64,000 nt of DNA, taken from Pagrus major (taxonomy: Eukaryota; Chordata; Actinopteri; Spariformes; Sparidae). The position numbers and the translations under genes were made by a program. Of the stretch, positions 35,736-46,547 are shown piece after piece. The first letter of the stretch is position 1. Each line of letters starts with the position of its first letter. The stretch covers positions 1,959,267 through 2,023,266 of the forward strand of contig NC_133238.1 of the NCBI RefSeq assembly GCF_040436345.1, written 5' to 3'. A model generated the notes under the pieces. That model ran no database searches. It had not been told where the DNA came from and worked only from the letters and a program-made list of their open reading frames with translations.

Positions 35736-35853
35736 AGGCTCAGCCAAACGGCAAAGCCTGCCAAAAATATCTTCAACTCATTGGTGTTCCTCTCCACGGA
35801 AGTCTTTAGTAAAAGGCGAAAGACTTGTGCGTTATGAAGAGAAACCCGAGTAA
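35736..35853 (-). ncRNA. RNU5: U5 snRNA, unit 39
   Basis: Array-consensus U5. Confidence 0.92.
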
Positions 35854-36291
35854 GTACAGCGCCTCTCCTCGACAGCAGCCAAGACAGCTGTGGTCCCAGG
35901 CACTCTTCTCATGGTGAGCCTCACTTGGCTCATCGCGCACCAAAATCCCTGGCCACGCCCGTCCCCACATTATCCCAGGCTCTACTCGACCGGTTTGTGG
36001 AGAGAGAAAAGCCTGCTCGTTGGGCGCAGGCCACCAAACGTCACAAACACTCGGGCGCTTCCAGACTCTCTGTTTCAGTTGAGGACCGCGGGGGGGAAAT
36101 GCAGGGCACACTCAGCAGGTATTGCGCACCGGCCGCGGCGAGGCAGTTTTGCCTCTTTTTCTGACCATGCAAAGCGCAGCTCTCGCTGCGGTTTGCCAGC
36201 CTTCTTCTTGCTGCCGATTCTGTGCCGCAATGTCAAGTTTGTCAAGGCCTTTGGTCTGCAACACTGATTGATTTTCAACAAGGCCGGAGAG

Positions 36292-36479
36292 GGGTGCACC
36301 GTTCCCGGCGGCGCTGCAATACCGGGTCGATGCGTGGAGTGAACGGAGCAAGCCCCTGTTTCAGCTCCCGAGGCTAAAAATCCATTTAATATGTTGTCCC
36401 CATATAGAGGACATATCAGATATTAAACTGATAAGAACAGATACTACACTTGATCTTAGCCAAAAGGCCGAGAAGCGAT
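36292..36479 (-). ncRNA. RNU2: U2 snRNA, unit 40
   Basis: Consensus U2; 7-G spacer run; outer edge of its PSE has G to T at 36541, shared only with unit 44. Confidence 0.97.
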
Positions 36480-36653
36480 GAGCCCCAGTCGTCTGCTGCC
36501 TGAGCCCACCTCCTGGCACGCTTCACACTCGTCGCGGTGTTCCATTTGCATTGCGCGGCGGAGTGGCTTGTGCTTAGCGGCTCCTCCCAAGCGCTCCGTG
36601 GCTTAGCCCCGAGTCTGGTTAAGGCCGGCTTTATTGATTTTCACACATGCACG

Positions 36654-36771
36654 AGGCTCAGCCAAACGGCAAAGCCTGCCAAAAATATCTTCAACTCATT
36701 GGTGTTCCTCTCCACGGAAGTCTTTAGTAAAAGGCGAAAGACTTGTGCGTTATGAAGAGAAACCCGAGTAA
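36654..36771 (-). ncRNA. RNU5: U5 snRNA, unit 40
   Basis: Array-consensus U5. Confidence 0.92.
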
Positions 36772-37209
36772 GTACAGCGCCTCTCCTCGACAGCAGCCAA
36801 GACAGCTGTGGTCCCAGGCACTCTTCTCATGGTGAGCCTCACTTGGCTCATCGCGCACCAAAATCCCTGGCCACGCCCGTCCCCACATTATCCCAGGCTC
36901 TACTCGACCGGTTTGTGGAGAGAGAAAAGCCTGCTCGTTGGGCGCAGGCCACCAAACGTCACAAACACTCGGGCGCTTCCAGACTCTCTGTTTCAGTTGA
37001 GGACCGCGGGGGGGAAATGCAGGGCACACTCAGCAGGTATTGCGCACCGGCCGCGGCGAGGCAGTTTTGCCTCTTTTTCTGACCATGCAAAGCGCAGCTC
37101 TCGCTGCGGTTTGCCAGCCTTCTTCTTGCTGCCGATTCTGTGCCGCAATGTCAAGTTTGTCAAGGCCTTTGGTCTGCAACACTGATTGATTTTCAACAAG
37201 GCCGGAGAG

Positions 37210-37397
37210 GGGTGCACCGTTCCCGGCGGCGCTGCAATACCGGGTCGATGCGTGGAGTGAACGGAGCAAGCCCCTGTTTCAGCTCCCGAGGCTAAAAATC
37301 CATTTAATATGTTGTCCCCATATAGAGGACATATCAGATATTAAACTGATAAGAACAGATACTACACTTGATCTTAGCCAAAAGGCCGAGAAGCGAT
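37210..37397 (-). ncRNA. RNU2: U2 snRNA, unit 41
   Basis: Consensus U2; 7-G spacer run. Confidence 0.97.
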
Positions 37398-37571
37398 GAG
37401 CCCCAGTCGTCTGCTGCCTGAGCCCACCTCCTGGCACGCTTCACACTCGTCGCGGTGTGCCATTTGCATTGCGCGGCGGAGTGGCTTGTGCTTAGCGGCT
37501 CCTCCCAAGCGCTCCGTGGCTTAGCCCCGAGTCTGGTTAAGGCCGGCTTTATTGATTTTCACACATGCACG

Positions 37572-37689
37572 AGGCTCAGCCAAACGGCAAAGCCTGCCAA
37601 AAATATCTTCAACTCATTGGTGTTCCTCTCCACGGAAGTCTTTAGTAAAAGGCGAAAGACTTGTGCGTTATGAAGAGAAACCCGAGTAA
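37572..37689 (-). ncRNA. RNU5: U5 snRNA, unit 41
   Basis: Array-consensus U5. Confidence 0.92.
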
Positions 37690-38128
37690 GTACAGCGCCT
37701 CTCCTCGACAGCAGCCAAGACAGCTGTGGTCCCAGGCACTCTTCTCATGGTGAGCCTCACTTGGCTCATCGCGCACCAAAATCCCTGGCCACGCCCGTCC
37801 CCACATTATCCCAGGCTCTACTCGACCGGTTTGTGGAGAGAGAAAAGCCTGCTCGTTGGGCGCAGGCCACCAAACGTCACAAACACTCGGGCGCTTCCAG
37901 ACTCTCTGTTTCAGTTGAGGACCGCGGGGGGGGAAATGCAGGGCACACTCAGCAGGTATTGCGCACCGGCCGCGGCGAGGCAGTTTTGCCTCTTTTTCTG
38001 ACCATGCAAAGCGCAGCTCTCGCTGCGGTTTGCCAGCCTTCTTCTTGCTGCCGATTCTGTGCCGCAATGTCAAGTTTGTCAAGGCCTTTGGTCTGCAACA
38101 CTGATTGATTTTCAACAAGGCCGGAGAG

Positions 38129-38316
38129 GGGTGCACCGTTCCCGGCGGCGCTGCAATACCGGGTCGATGCGTGGAGTGAACGGAGCAAGCCCCTGTTTCA
38201 GCTCCCGAGGCTAAAAATCCATTTAATATGTTGTCCCCATATAGAGGACATATCAGATATTAAACTGATAAGAACAGATACTACACTTGATCTTAGCCAA
38301 AAGGCCGAGAAGCGAT
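38129..38316 (-). ncRNA. RNU2: U2 snRNA, unit 42
   Basis: Array-consensus U2. Confidence 0.97.
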
Positions 38317-38490
38317 GAGCCCCAGTCGTCTGCTGCCTGAGCCCACCTCCTGGCACGCTTCACACTCGTCGCGGTGTGCCATTTGCATTGCGCGGCGGAG
38401 TGGCTTGTGCTTAGCGGCTCCTCCCAAGCGCTCCGTGGCTTAGCCCCGAGTCTGGTTAAGGCCGGCTTTATTGATTTTCACACATGCACG

Positions 38491-38608
38491 AGGCTCAGCC
38501 AAACGGCAAAGCCTGCCAAAAATATCTTCAACTCATTGGTGTTCCTCTCCACGGAAGTCTTTAGTAAAAGGCGAAAGACTTGTGCGTTATGAAGAGAAAC
38601 CCGAGTAA
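38491..38608 (-). ncRNA. RNU5: U5 snRNA, unit 42
   Basis: Array-consensus U5. Confidence 0.92.
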
Positions 38609-39047
38609 GTACAGCGCCTCTCCTCGACAGCAGCCAAGACAGCTGTGGTCCCAGGCACTCTTCTCATGGTGAGCCTCACTTGGCTCATCGCGCACCAAAA
38701 TCCCTGGCCACGCCCGTCCCCACATTATCCCAGGCTCTACTCGACCGGTTTGTGGAGAGAGAAAAGCCTGCTCGTTGGGCGCAGGCCACCAAACGTCACA
38801 AACACTCGGGCGCTTCCAGACTCTCTGTTTCAGTTGAGGACCGCGGGGGGGGAAATGCAGGGCACACTCAGCAGGTATTGCGCACCGGCCGCGGCGAGGC
38901 AGTTTTGCCTCTTTTTCTAACCATGCAAAGCGCAGCTCTCGCTGCGGTTTGCCAGCCTTCTTCTTGCTGCCGATTCTGTGCCGCAATGTCAAGTTTGTCA
39001 AGGCCTTTGGTCTGCAACACTGATTGATTTTCAACAAGGCCGGAGAG

Positions 39048-39235
39048 GGGTGCACCGTTCCCGGCGGCGCTGCAATACCGGGTCGATGCGTGGAGTGAAC
39101 GGAGCAAGCCCCTGTTTCAGCTCCCGAGGCTAAAAATCCATTTAATATGTTGTCCCCATATAGAGGACATATCAGATATTAAACTGATAAGAACAGATAC
39201 TACACTTGATCTTAGCCAAAAGGCCGAGAAGCGAT
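39048..39235 (-). ncRNA. RNU2: U2 snRNA, unit 43
   Basis: Consensus U2; private G to A in the spacer at 38919. Confidence 0.97.
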
Positions 39236-39409
39236 GAGCCCCAGTCGTCTGCTGCCTGAGCCCACCTCCTGGCACGCTTCACACTCGTCGCGGTGTGCCA
39301 TTTGCATTGCGCGGCGGAGTGGCTTGTGCTTAGCGGCTCCTCCCAAGCGCTCCGTGGCTTAGCCCCGAGTCTGGTTAAGGCCGGCTTTATTGATTTTCAC
39401 ACATGCACG

Positions 39410-39527
39410 AGGCTCAGCCAAACGGCAAAGCCTGCCAAAAATATCTTCAACTCATTGGTGTTCCTCTCCACGGAAGTCTTTAGTAAAAGGCGAAAGACTT
39501 GTGCGTTATGAAGAGAAACCCGAGTAA
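39410..39527 (-). ncRNA. RNU5: U5 snRNA, unit 43
   Basis: Array-consensus U5. Confidence 0.92.
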
Positions 39528-39965
39528 GTACAGCGCCTCTCCTCGACAGCAGCCAAGACAGCTGTGGTCCCAGGCACTCTTCTCATGGTGAGCCTCACTT
39601 GGCTCATCGCGCACCAAAATCCCTGGCCACGCCCGTCCCCACATTATCCCAGGCTCTACTCGACCGGTTTGTGGAGAGAGAAAAGCCTGCTCGTTGGGCG
39701 CAGGCCACCAAACGTCACAAACACTCGGGCGCTTCCAGACTCTCTGTTTCAGTTGAGGACCGCGGGGGGGAAATGCAGGGCACACTCAGCAGGTATTGCG
39801 CACCGGCCGCGGCGAGGCAGTTTTGCCTCTTTTTCTGACCATGCAAAGCGCAGCTCTCGCTGCGGTTTGCCAGCCTTCTTCTTGCTGCCGATTCTGTGCC
39901 GCAATGTCAAGTTTGTCAAGGCCTTTGGTCTGCAACACTGATTGATTTTCAACAAGGCCGGAGAG

Positions 39966-40153
39966 GGGTGCACCGTTCCCGGCGGCGCTGCAATACCGGG
40001 TCGATGCGTGGAGTGAACGGAGCAAGCCCCTGTTTCAGCTCCCGAGGCTAAAAATCCATTTAATATGTTGTCCCCATATAGAGGACATATCAGATATTAA
40101 ACTGATAAGAACAGATACTACACTTGATCTTAGCCAAAAGGCCGAGAAGCGAT
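39966..40153 (-). ncRNA. RNU2: U2 snRNA, unit 44
   Basis: Consensus U2; 7-G spacer run; PSE-edge change at 40215 shared with unit 40. Confidence 0.97.
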
Positions 40154-40327
40154 GAGCCCCAGTCGTCTGCTGCCTGAGCCCACCTCCTGGCACGCTTCAC
40201 ACTCGTCGCGGTGTTCCATTTGCATTGCGCGGCGGAGTGGCTTGTGCTTAGCGGCTCCTCCCAAGCGCTCCGTGGCTTAGCCCCGAGTCTGGTTAAGGCC
40301 GGCTTTATTGATTTTCACACATGCACG

Positions 40328-40445
40328 AGGCTCAGCCAAACGGCAAAGCCTGCCAAAAATATCTTCAACTCATTGGTGTTCCTCTCCACGGAAGTCTTTA
40401 GTAAAAGGCGAAAGACTTGTGCGTTATGAAGAGAAACCCGAGTAA
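40328..40445 (-). ncRNA. RNU5: U5 snRNA, unit 44
   Basis: Array-consensus U5; last whole copy before the gap. Confidence 0.92.
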
Positions 40446-40883
40446 GTACAGCGCCTCTCCTCGACAGCAGCCAAGACAGCTGTGGTCCCAGGCACTCTTC
40501 TCATGGTGAGCCTCACTTGGCTCATCGCGCACCAAAATCCCTGGCCACGCCCGTCCCCACATTATCCCAGGCTCTACTCGACCGGTTTGTGGAGAGAGAA
40601 AAGCCTGCTCGTTGGGCGCAGGCCACCAAACGTCACAAACACTCGGGCGCTTCCAGACTCTCTGTTTCAGTTGAGGACCGCGGGGGGGAAATGCAGGGCA
40701 CACTCAGCAGGTATTGCGCACCGGCCGCGGCGAGGCAGTTTTGCCTCTTTTTCTGACCATGCAAAGCGCAGCTCTCGCTGCGGTTTGCCAGCCTTCTTCT
40801 TGCTGCCGATTCTGTGCCGCAATGTCAAGTTTGTCAAGGCCTTTGGTCTGCAACACTGATTGATTTTCAACAAGGCCGGAGAG

Positions 40884-41071
40884 GGGTGCACCGTTCCCGG
40901 CGGCGCTGCAATACCGGGTCGATGCGTGGAGTGAACGGAGCAAGCCCCTGTTTCAGCTCCCGAGGCTAAAAATCCATTTAATATGTTGTCCCCATATAGA
41001 GGACATATCAGATATTAAACTGATAAGAACAGATACTACACTTGATCTTAGCCAAAAGGCCGAGAAGCGAT
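40884..41071 (-). ncRNA. RNU2: U2 snRNA, unit 45
   Basis: Consensus U2; 7-G spacer run; its PSE and octamer are complete before the gap. Confidence 0.97.
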
Positions 41072-41245
41072 GAGCCCCAGTCGTCTGCTGCCTGAGCCCA
41101 CCTCCTGGCACGCTTCACACTCGTCGCGGTGTGCCATTTGCATTGCGCGGCGGAGTGGCTTGTGCTTAGCGGCTCCTCCCAAGCGCTCCGTGGCTTAGCC
41201 CCGAGTCTGGTTAAGGCCGGCTTTATTGATTTTCACACATGCACG

Positions 41246-41283
41246 AGGCTCAGCCAAACGGCAAAGCCTGCCAAAAATATCTT
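41246..41283 (-). ncRNA. RNU5: U5 snRNA, 3' part only (cut by assembly gap)
   Basis: The 3' 38 nt, including the Sm site and terminal stem; the remainder would fall in the run of N. Confidence 0.85.
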
Positions 41284-41383
41284 NNNNNNNNNNNNNNNNN
41301 NNNNNNNNNNNNNNNNNNNNNNNNNNNNNNNNNNNNNNNNNNNNNNNNNNNNNNNNNNNNNNNNNNNNNNNNNNNNNNNNNNN
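41284..41383. other. Assembly gap, exactly 100 N
   Basis: A round 100-N run is the usual placeholder for a gap of unknown size. It cuts a U2/U5 unit on its left and a U1 unit on its right, so the true boundary between the arrays is missing. Confidence 0.99.
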
Positions 41384-41529
41384 TTTTTGAATTTGCAGCA
41401 ACTTTTAGTGCCCAATGAGGATGAGCAAATTGCCCAAGGCACCTAACTCTGCTATTATCCCCCAAGAGGCACCGTCAGCCAGGGGGCTGAGCCTGGGAAA
41501 GGCCATCCTGTGTCAGACTGTTCCAACTC

Positions 41530-41693
41530 ATACTTACCTGGCAGGGGAGATACCATGATCAAGAAGGTGGTTCACCCAGGGCGAGGCTCAGCCATTGCAC
41601 TCCGGTTGTGCTGACCCCTGCGAATTCCCCAAATGTGGGAATCTCGACTGCATAATTTGTGGTAGTGGGGGACTGCGTCCGCGCTCTCCCCTG
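41530..41693 (+). ncRNA. RNU1: U1 snRNA, unit 1
   Basis: U1 recognises the 5' splice site of introns. The 164-nt gene starts ATACTTACCTGGCAGGGGAG, the 5' splice-site-pairing end. Next come the stem-loop 1 sequence GATCAAGAAG (U1-70K loop; human has C at nucleotide 33 where this has A), ATTGCACTCC of stem-loop 2 (U1A site), the Sm site AATTTGTGG, and the final stem ending in CTCCCCTG. Stem-loop 1 also differs from human at GGTTCACCC. The length equals that of human U1. The ends were set by alignment with vertebrate U1. Confidence 0.98.
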
Positions 41694-41701
41694 ATGACAA
41701 T

Positions 41702-41717
41702 GTGGAAGAAAAACAAG
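41702..41717 (+). promoter_or_regulatory. U1 3' box (unit 1)
   Basis: GTGGAAGAAAAACAAG lies 9-24 nt past the U1 3' end, where the 3' box belongs, and resembles the human U1 box in its AAAAACA core. The last base is A instead of G in units 3, 6, 7 and 9. Confidence 0.65.
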
Positions 41718-42199
41718 TGAGTGCTCGTCTCCCGCGCTTTCTGCCGAGCAGCTCGGAAAGCCGACCTTCAACCTCTGAATGCTGCTTTGGGGTCCTTGTG
41801 TTACCGTTTCAATCCGTCCTGAAAGTCACAGCGTTGCAGTACACCGGCGTCTGCTGTGTCGCAGTGCGTTGCGTGCGGGTTACCCGTTTTCCCGGTTAAA
41901 GGGCAGAGTGGGCGTGGCCTGCTAGAGACGGCACAAACCTTGTTGCGTCTCCTCCTCTGCGAGGCATTGCATAAGAAATGTGGTCTGGACGCGTCCATTG
42001 CTGGAATGCCTACTGGTAGGCTTTTGTGCGGCACATTGTCTCTGGTTGCATTCAGACTGGGCGGAGACATCATGCCAAGTGGCCGTTGACGGAGTGTTAT
42101 TTTTCTATTTTGCCGAGCGATGGATCGCTGGAAAAAGGACACAAAACAGGCACAATGTGTGGACCAGCCACCCTCGTCAAGTCGCACCAGTGTTTTTGA
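41718..42199. other. Spacer of the 809-bp U1 unit (first example)
   Basis: No gene seen on either strand, and no Sm-site or Pol III box pattern that would suggest a second snRNA, unlike the U2/U5 unit. It is GC-rich with short pyrimidine tracts. The variable positions used to trace unit exchange lie here: GTTAAAGG or GTAAAAGG near 41897, GAGGCAT or GAGCCAT near 41962, AGCCGACC or AGCCAACC near 41763. Confidence 0.6.
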
Positions 42200-42207
42200 A
42201 TTTGCAG
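42200..42207 (+). promoter_or_regulatory. Octamer-like distal element of U1 (unit 2)
   Basis: ATTTGCAG matches the octamer ATTTGCAT at 7 of 8 positions, at -139 to -132 from the U1 start. It recurs in each unit. It is weaker than the perfect octamer of the U2 promoter. Confidence 0.45.
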
Positions 42208-42276
42208 CAACTTTTAGTGCCCAATGAGGATGAGCAAATTGCCCAAGGCACCTAACTCTGCTATTATCCCCCCAGA

Positions 42277-42298
42277 GGCACCGTCAGCCAGGGGGCTG
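42277..42298 (+). promoter_or_regulatory. U1 proximal sequence element (unit 2)
   Basis: GGCACCGTCAGCCAGGGGGC with CT following lies at -62 to -41 from the U1 start. Its position and CACCGT core fit a vertebrate PSE. It is unchanged in the other units, except that the flanking base run is CCCCCAAGA or CCCCCCAGA. Confidence 0.65.
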
Positions 42299-42338
42299 AG
42301 CCTGGGAAAGGCCATCCTGTGTCAGACTGTTCCAACTC

Positions 42339-42502
42339 ATACTTACCTGGCAGGGGAGATACCATGATCAAGAAGGTGGTTCACCCAGGGCGAGGCTCAG
42401 CCATTGCACTCCGGTTGTGCTGACCCCTGCGAATTCCCCAAATGTGGGAATCTCGACTGCATAATTTGTGGTAGTGGGGGACTGCGTCCGCGCTCTCCCC
42501 TG
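42339..42502 (+). ncRNA. RNU1: U1 snRNA, unit 2
   Basis: Same U1 sequence as unit 1; spacer downstream has GTAAAAGG and GAGCCAT. Confidence 0.98.
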
Positions 42503-43147
42503 ATGACAATGTGGAAGAAAAACAAGTGAGTGCTCGTCTCCCGCGCTTTCTGCCGAGCAGCTCGGAAAGCCGACCTTCAACCTCTGAATGCTGCTTTGGG
42601 GTCCTTGTGTTACCGTTTCAATCCGTCCTGAAAGTCACAGCGTTGCAGTACACCGGCGTCTGCTGTGTCGCAGTGCGTTGCGTGCGGGTTACCCGTTTTC
42701 CCGGTAAAAGGGCAGAGTGGGCGTGGCCTGCTAGAGACGGCACAAACCTTGTTGCGTCTCCTCCTCTGCGAGCCATTGCATAAGAAATGTGGTCTGGACG
42801 CGTCCATTGCTGGAATGCCTACTGGTAGGCTTTTGTGCGGCACATTGTCTCTGGTTGCATTCAGACTGGGCGGAGACATCATGCCAAGTGGCCGTTGACG
42901 GAGTGTTATTTTTCTATTTTGCCGAGCGATGGATCGCTGGAAAAAGGACACAAAACAGGCACAATGTGTGGACCAGCCACCCTCGTCAAGTCGCACCAGT
43001 GTTTTTGAATTTGCAGCAACTTTTAGTGCCCAATGAGGATGAGCAAATTGCCCAAGGCACCTAACTCTGCTATTATCCCCCCAGAGGCACCGTCAGCCAG
43101 GGGGCTGAGCCTGGGAAAGGCCATCCTGTGTCAGACTGTTCCAACTC

Positions 43148-43311
43148 ATACTTACCTGGCAGGGGAGATACCATGATCAAGAAGGTGGTTCACCCAGGGC
43201 GAGGCTCAGCCATTGCACTCCGGTTGTGCTGACCCCTGCGAATTCCCCAAATGTGGGAATCTCGACTGCATAATTTGTGGTAGTGGGGGACTGCGTCCGC
43301 GCTCTCCCCTG
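43148..43311 (+). ncRNA. RNU1: U1 snRNA, unit 3
   Basis: Same U1 sequence; 3' box ends in A, and the spacer has CCCCCCTCG near 43786. Confidence 0.98.
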
Positions 43312-43956
43312 ATGACAATGTGGAAGAAAAACAAATGAGTGCTCGTCTCCCGCGCTTTCTGCCGAGCAGCTCGGAAAGCCAACCTTCAACCTCTGAATGC
43401 TGCTTTGGGGTCCTTGTGTTACCGTTTCAATCCGTCCTGAAAGTCACAGCGTTGCAGTACACCGGCGTCTGCTGTGTCGCAGTGCGTTGCGTGCGGGTTA
43501 CCCGTTTTCCCGGTAAAAGGGCAGAGTGGGCGTGGCCTGCTAGAGACGGCACAAACCTTGTTGCGTCTCCTCCTCTGCGAGGCATTGCATAAGAAATGTG
43601 GTCTGGACGCGTCCATTGCTGGAATGCCTACTGGTAGGCTTTTGTGCGGCACATTGTCTCTGGTTGCATTCAGACTGGGCGGAGACATCATGCCAAGTGG
43701 CCGTTGACGGAGTGTTATTTTTCTATTTTGCCGAGCGATGGATCGCTGGAAAAAGGACACAAAACAGGCACAATGTGTGGACCAGCCCCCCTCGTCAAGT
43801 CGCACCAGTGTTTTTGAATTTGCAGCAACTTTTAGTGCCCAATGAGGATGAGCAAATTGCCCAAGGCACCTAACTCTGCTATTATCCCCCAAGAGGCACC
43901 GTCAGCCAGGGGGCTGAGCCTGGGAAAGGCCATCCTGTGTCAGACTGTTCCAACTC

Positions 43957-44120
43957 ATACTTACCTGGCAGGGGAGATACCATGATCAAGAAGGTGGTTC
44001 ACCCAGGGCGAGGCTCAGCCATTGCACTCCGGTTGTGCTGACCCCTGCGAATTCCCCAAATGTGGGAATCTCGACTGCATAATTTGTGGTAGTGGGGGAC
44101 TGCGTCCGCGCTCTCCCCTG
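43957..44120 (+). ncRNA. RNU1: U1 snRNA, unit 4
   Basis: Same U1 sequence; spacer has a private GACACGTCC (44415-44423). Confidence 0.98.
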
Positions 44121-44765
44121 ATGACAATGTGGAAGAAAAACAAGTGAGTGCTCGTCTCCCGCGCTTTCTGCCGAGCAGCTCGGAAAGCCAACCTTCAACC
44201 TCTGAATGCTGCTTTGGGGTCCTTGTGTTACCGTTTCAATCCGTCCTGAAAGTCACAGCGTTGCAGTACACCGGCGTCTGCTGTGTCGCAGTGCGTTGCG
44301 TGCGGGTTACCCGTTTTCCCGGTAAAAGGGCAGAGTGGGCGTGGCCTGCTAGAGACGGCACAAACCTTGTTGCGTCTCCTCCTCTGCGAGGCATTGCATA
44401 AGAAATGTGGTCTGGACACGTCCATTGCTGGAATGCCTACTGGTAGGCTTTTGTGCGGCACATTGTCTCTGGTTGCATTCAGACTGGGCGGAGACATCAT
44501 GCCAAGTGGCCGTTGACGGAGTGTTATTTTTCTATTTTGCCGAGCGATGGATCGCTGGAAAAAGGACACAAAACAGGCACAATGTGTGGACCAGCCACCC
44601 TCGTCAAGTCGCACCAGTGTTTTTGAATTTGCAGCAACTTTTAGTGCCCAATGAGGATGAGCAAATTGCCCAAGGCACCTAACTCTGCTATTATCCCCCA
44701 AGAGGCACCGTCAGCCAGGGGGCTGAGCCTGGGAAAGGCCATCCTGTGTCAGACTGTTCCAACTC

Positions 44766-44929
44766 ATACTTACCTGGCAGGGGAGATACCATGATCAAGA
44801 AGGTGGTTCACCCAGGGCGAGGCTCAGCCATTGCACTCCGGTTGTGCTGACCCCTGCGAATTCCCCAAATGTGGGAATCTCGACTGCATAATTTGTGGTA
44901 GTGGGGGACTGCGTCCGCGCTCTCCCCTG
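44766..44929 (+). ncRNA. RNU1: U1 snRNA, unit 5
   Basis: Same U1 sequence; the spacer carries the same variants as unit 1, including GTTAAAGG, which only these two have. Confidence 0.98.
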
Positions 44930-45574
44930 ATGACAATGTGGAAGAAAAACAAGTGAGTGCTCGTCTCCCGCGCTTTCTGCCGAGCAGCTCGGAAAGCCGA
45001 CCTTCAACCTCTGAATGCTGCTTTGGGGTCCTTGTGTTACCGTTTCAATCCGTCCTGAAAGTCACAGCGTTGCAGTACACCGGCGTCTGCTGTGTCGCAG
45101 TGCGTTGCGTGCGGGTTACCCGTTTTCCCGGTTAAAGGGCAGAGTGGGCGTGGCCTGCTAGAGACGGCACAAACCTTGTTGCGTCTCCTCCTCTGCGAGG
45201 CATTGCATAAGAAATGTGGTCTGGACGCGTCCATTGCTGGAATGCCTACTGGTAGGCTTTTGTGCGGCACATTGTCTCTGGTTGCATTCAGACTGGGCGG
45301 AGACATCATGCCAAGTGGCCGTTGACGGAGTGTTATTTTTCTATTTTGCCGAGCGATGGATCGCTGGAAAAAGGACACAAAACAGGCACAATGTGTGGAC
45401 CAGCCACCCTCGTCAAGTCGCACCAGTGTTTTTGAATTTGCAGCAACTTTTAGTGCCCAATGAGGATGAGCAAATTGCCCAAGGCACCTAACTCTGCTAT
45501 TATCCCCCCAGAGGCACCGTCAGCCAGGGGGCTGAGCCTGGGAAAGGCCATCCTGTGTCAGACTGTTCCAACTC

Positions 45575-45738
45575 ATACTTACCTGGCAGGGGAGATACCA
45601 TGATCAAGAAGGTGGTTCACCCAGGGCGAGGCTCAGCCATTGCACTCCGGTTGTGCTGACCCCTGCGAATTCCCCAAATGTGGGAATCTCGACTGCATAA
45701 TTTGTGGTAGTGGGGGACTGCGTCCGCGCTCTCCCCTG
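45575..45738 (+). ncRNA. RNU1: U1 snRNA, unit 6
   Basis: Same U1 sequence; spacer with GAGCCAT and a private CCACCCTTG near 46213. Confidence 0.98.
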
Positions 45739-46383
45739 ATGACAATGTGGAAGAAAAACAAATGAGTGCTCGTCTCCCGCGCTTTCTGCCGAGCAGCTCG
45801 GAAAGCCAACCTTCAACCTCTGAATGCTGCTTTGGGGTCCTTGTGTTACCGTTTCAATCCGTCCTGAAAGTCACAGCGTTGCAGTACACCGGCGTCTGCT
45901 GTGTCGCAGTGCGTTGCGTGCGGGTTACCCGTTTTCCCGGTAAAAGGGCAGAGTGGGCGTGGCCTGCTAGAGACGGCACAAACCTTGTTGCGTCTCCTCC
46001 TCTGCGAGCCATTGCATAAGAAATGTGGTCTGGACGCGTCCATTGCTGGAATGCCTACTGGTAGGCTTTTGTGCGGCACATTGTCTCTGGTTGCATTCAG
46101 ACTGGGCGGAGACATCATGCCAAGTGGCCGTTGACGGAGTGTTATTTTTCTATTTTGCCGAGCGATGGATCGCTGGAAAAAGGACACAAAACAGGCACAA
46201 TGTGTGGACCAGCCACCCTTGTCAAGTCGCACCAGTGTTTTTGAATTTGCAGCAACTTTTAGTGCCCAATGAGGATGAGCAAATTGCCCAAGGCACCTAA
46301 CTCTGCTATTATCCCCCAAGAGGCACCGTCAGCCAGGGGGCTGAGCCTGGGAAAGGCCATCCTGTGTCAGACTGTTCCAACTC

Positions 46384-46547
46384 ATACTTACCTGGCAGGG
46401 GAGATACCATGATCAAGAAGGTGGTTCACCCAGGGCGAGGCTCAGCCATTGCACTCCGGTTGTGCTGACCCCTGCGAATTCCCCAAATGTGGGAATCTCG
46501 ACTGCATAATTTGTGGTAGTGGGGGACTGCGTCCGCGCTCTCCCCTG
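46384..46547 (+). ncRNA. RNU1: U1 snRNA, unit 7
   Basis: Same U1 sequence; spacer like unit 3 plus a private GGGGACCTT near 46643. Confidence 0.98.

Larger units (their letters stand above)
1..41283 (-). repeat. Tandem array of 919-bp U2/U5 snRNA gene units
   Basis: Forty-five head-to-tail units, each with one U2 and one U5 gene on the minus strand. U2 start sites are 919 bp apart in most units. Spacing falls to 918 bp where a spacer G-run has 7 instead of 8 G (units 1, 7, 24, 25, 32, 33, 40, 41, 44, 45), to 917 bp between units 10 and 11, and to 916 bp between units 13 and 14. In transcription order a unit reads U5 promoter, U5, U2 promoter, U2, spacer. Only scattered single-base differences are seen between units, which points to strong homogenisation. 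The array is cut by the window start and by an assembly gap, so its true size is unknown. Confidence 0.98.

Noticed and set aside
60-41000. Recurrent open frames of 72-191 codons in the U2/U5 array on both strands
   Set aside because: They overlap U2, U5 and promoters, occur in several frames at once, and resemble no protein family I know. Their repetition follows from the tandem DNA, not from coding.
1-41283. Satellite DNA or CRISPR-like array
   Set aside because: The repeated unit is long, contains two recognisable snRNA genes with promoters, and has no short repeat/spacer pattern.
41129-41465. Open frames running across the N gap
   Set aside because: Created by reading through unknown bases; meaningless.
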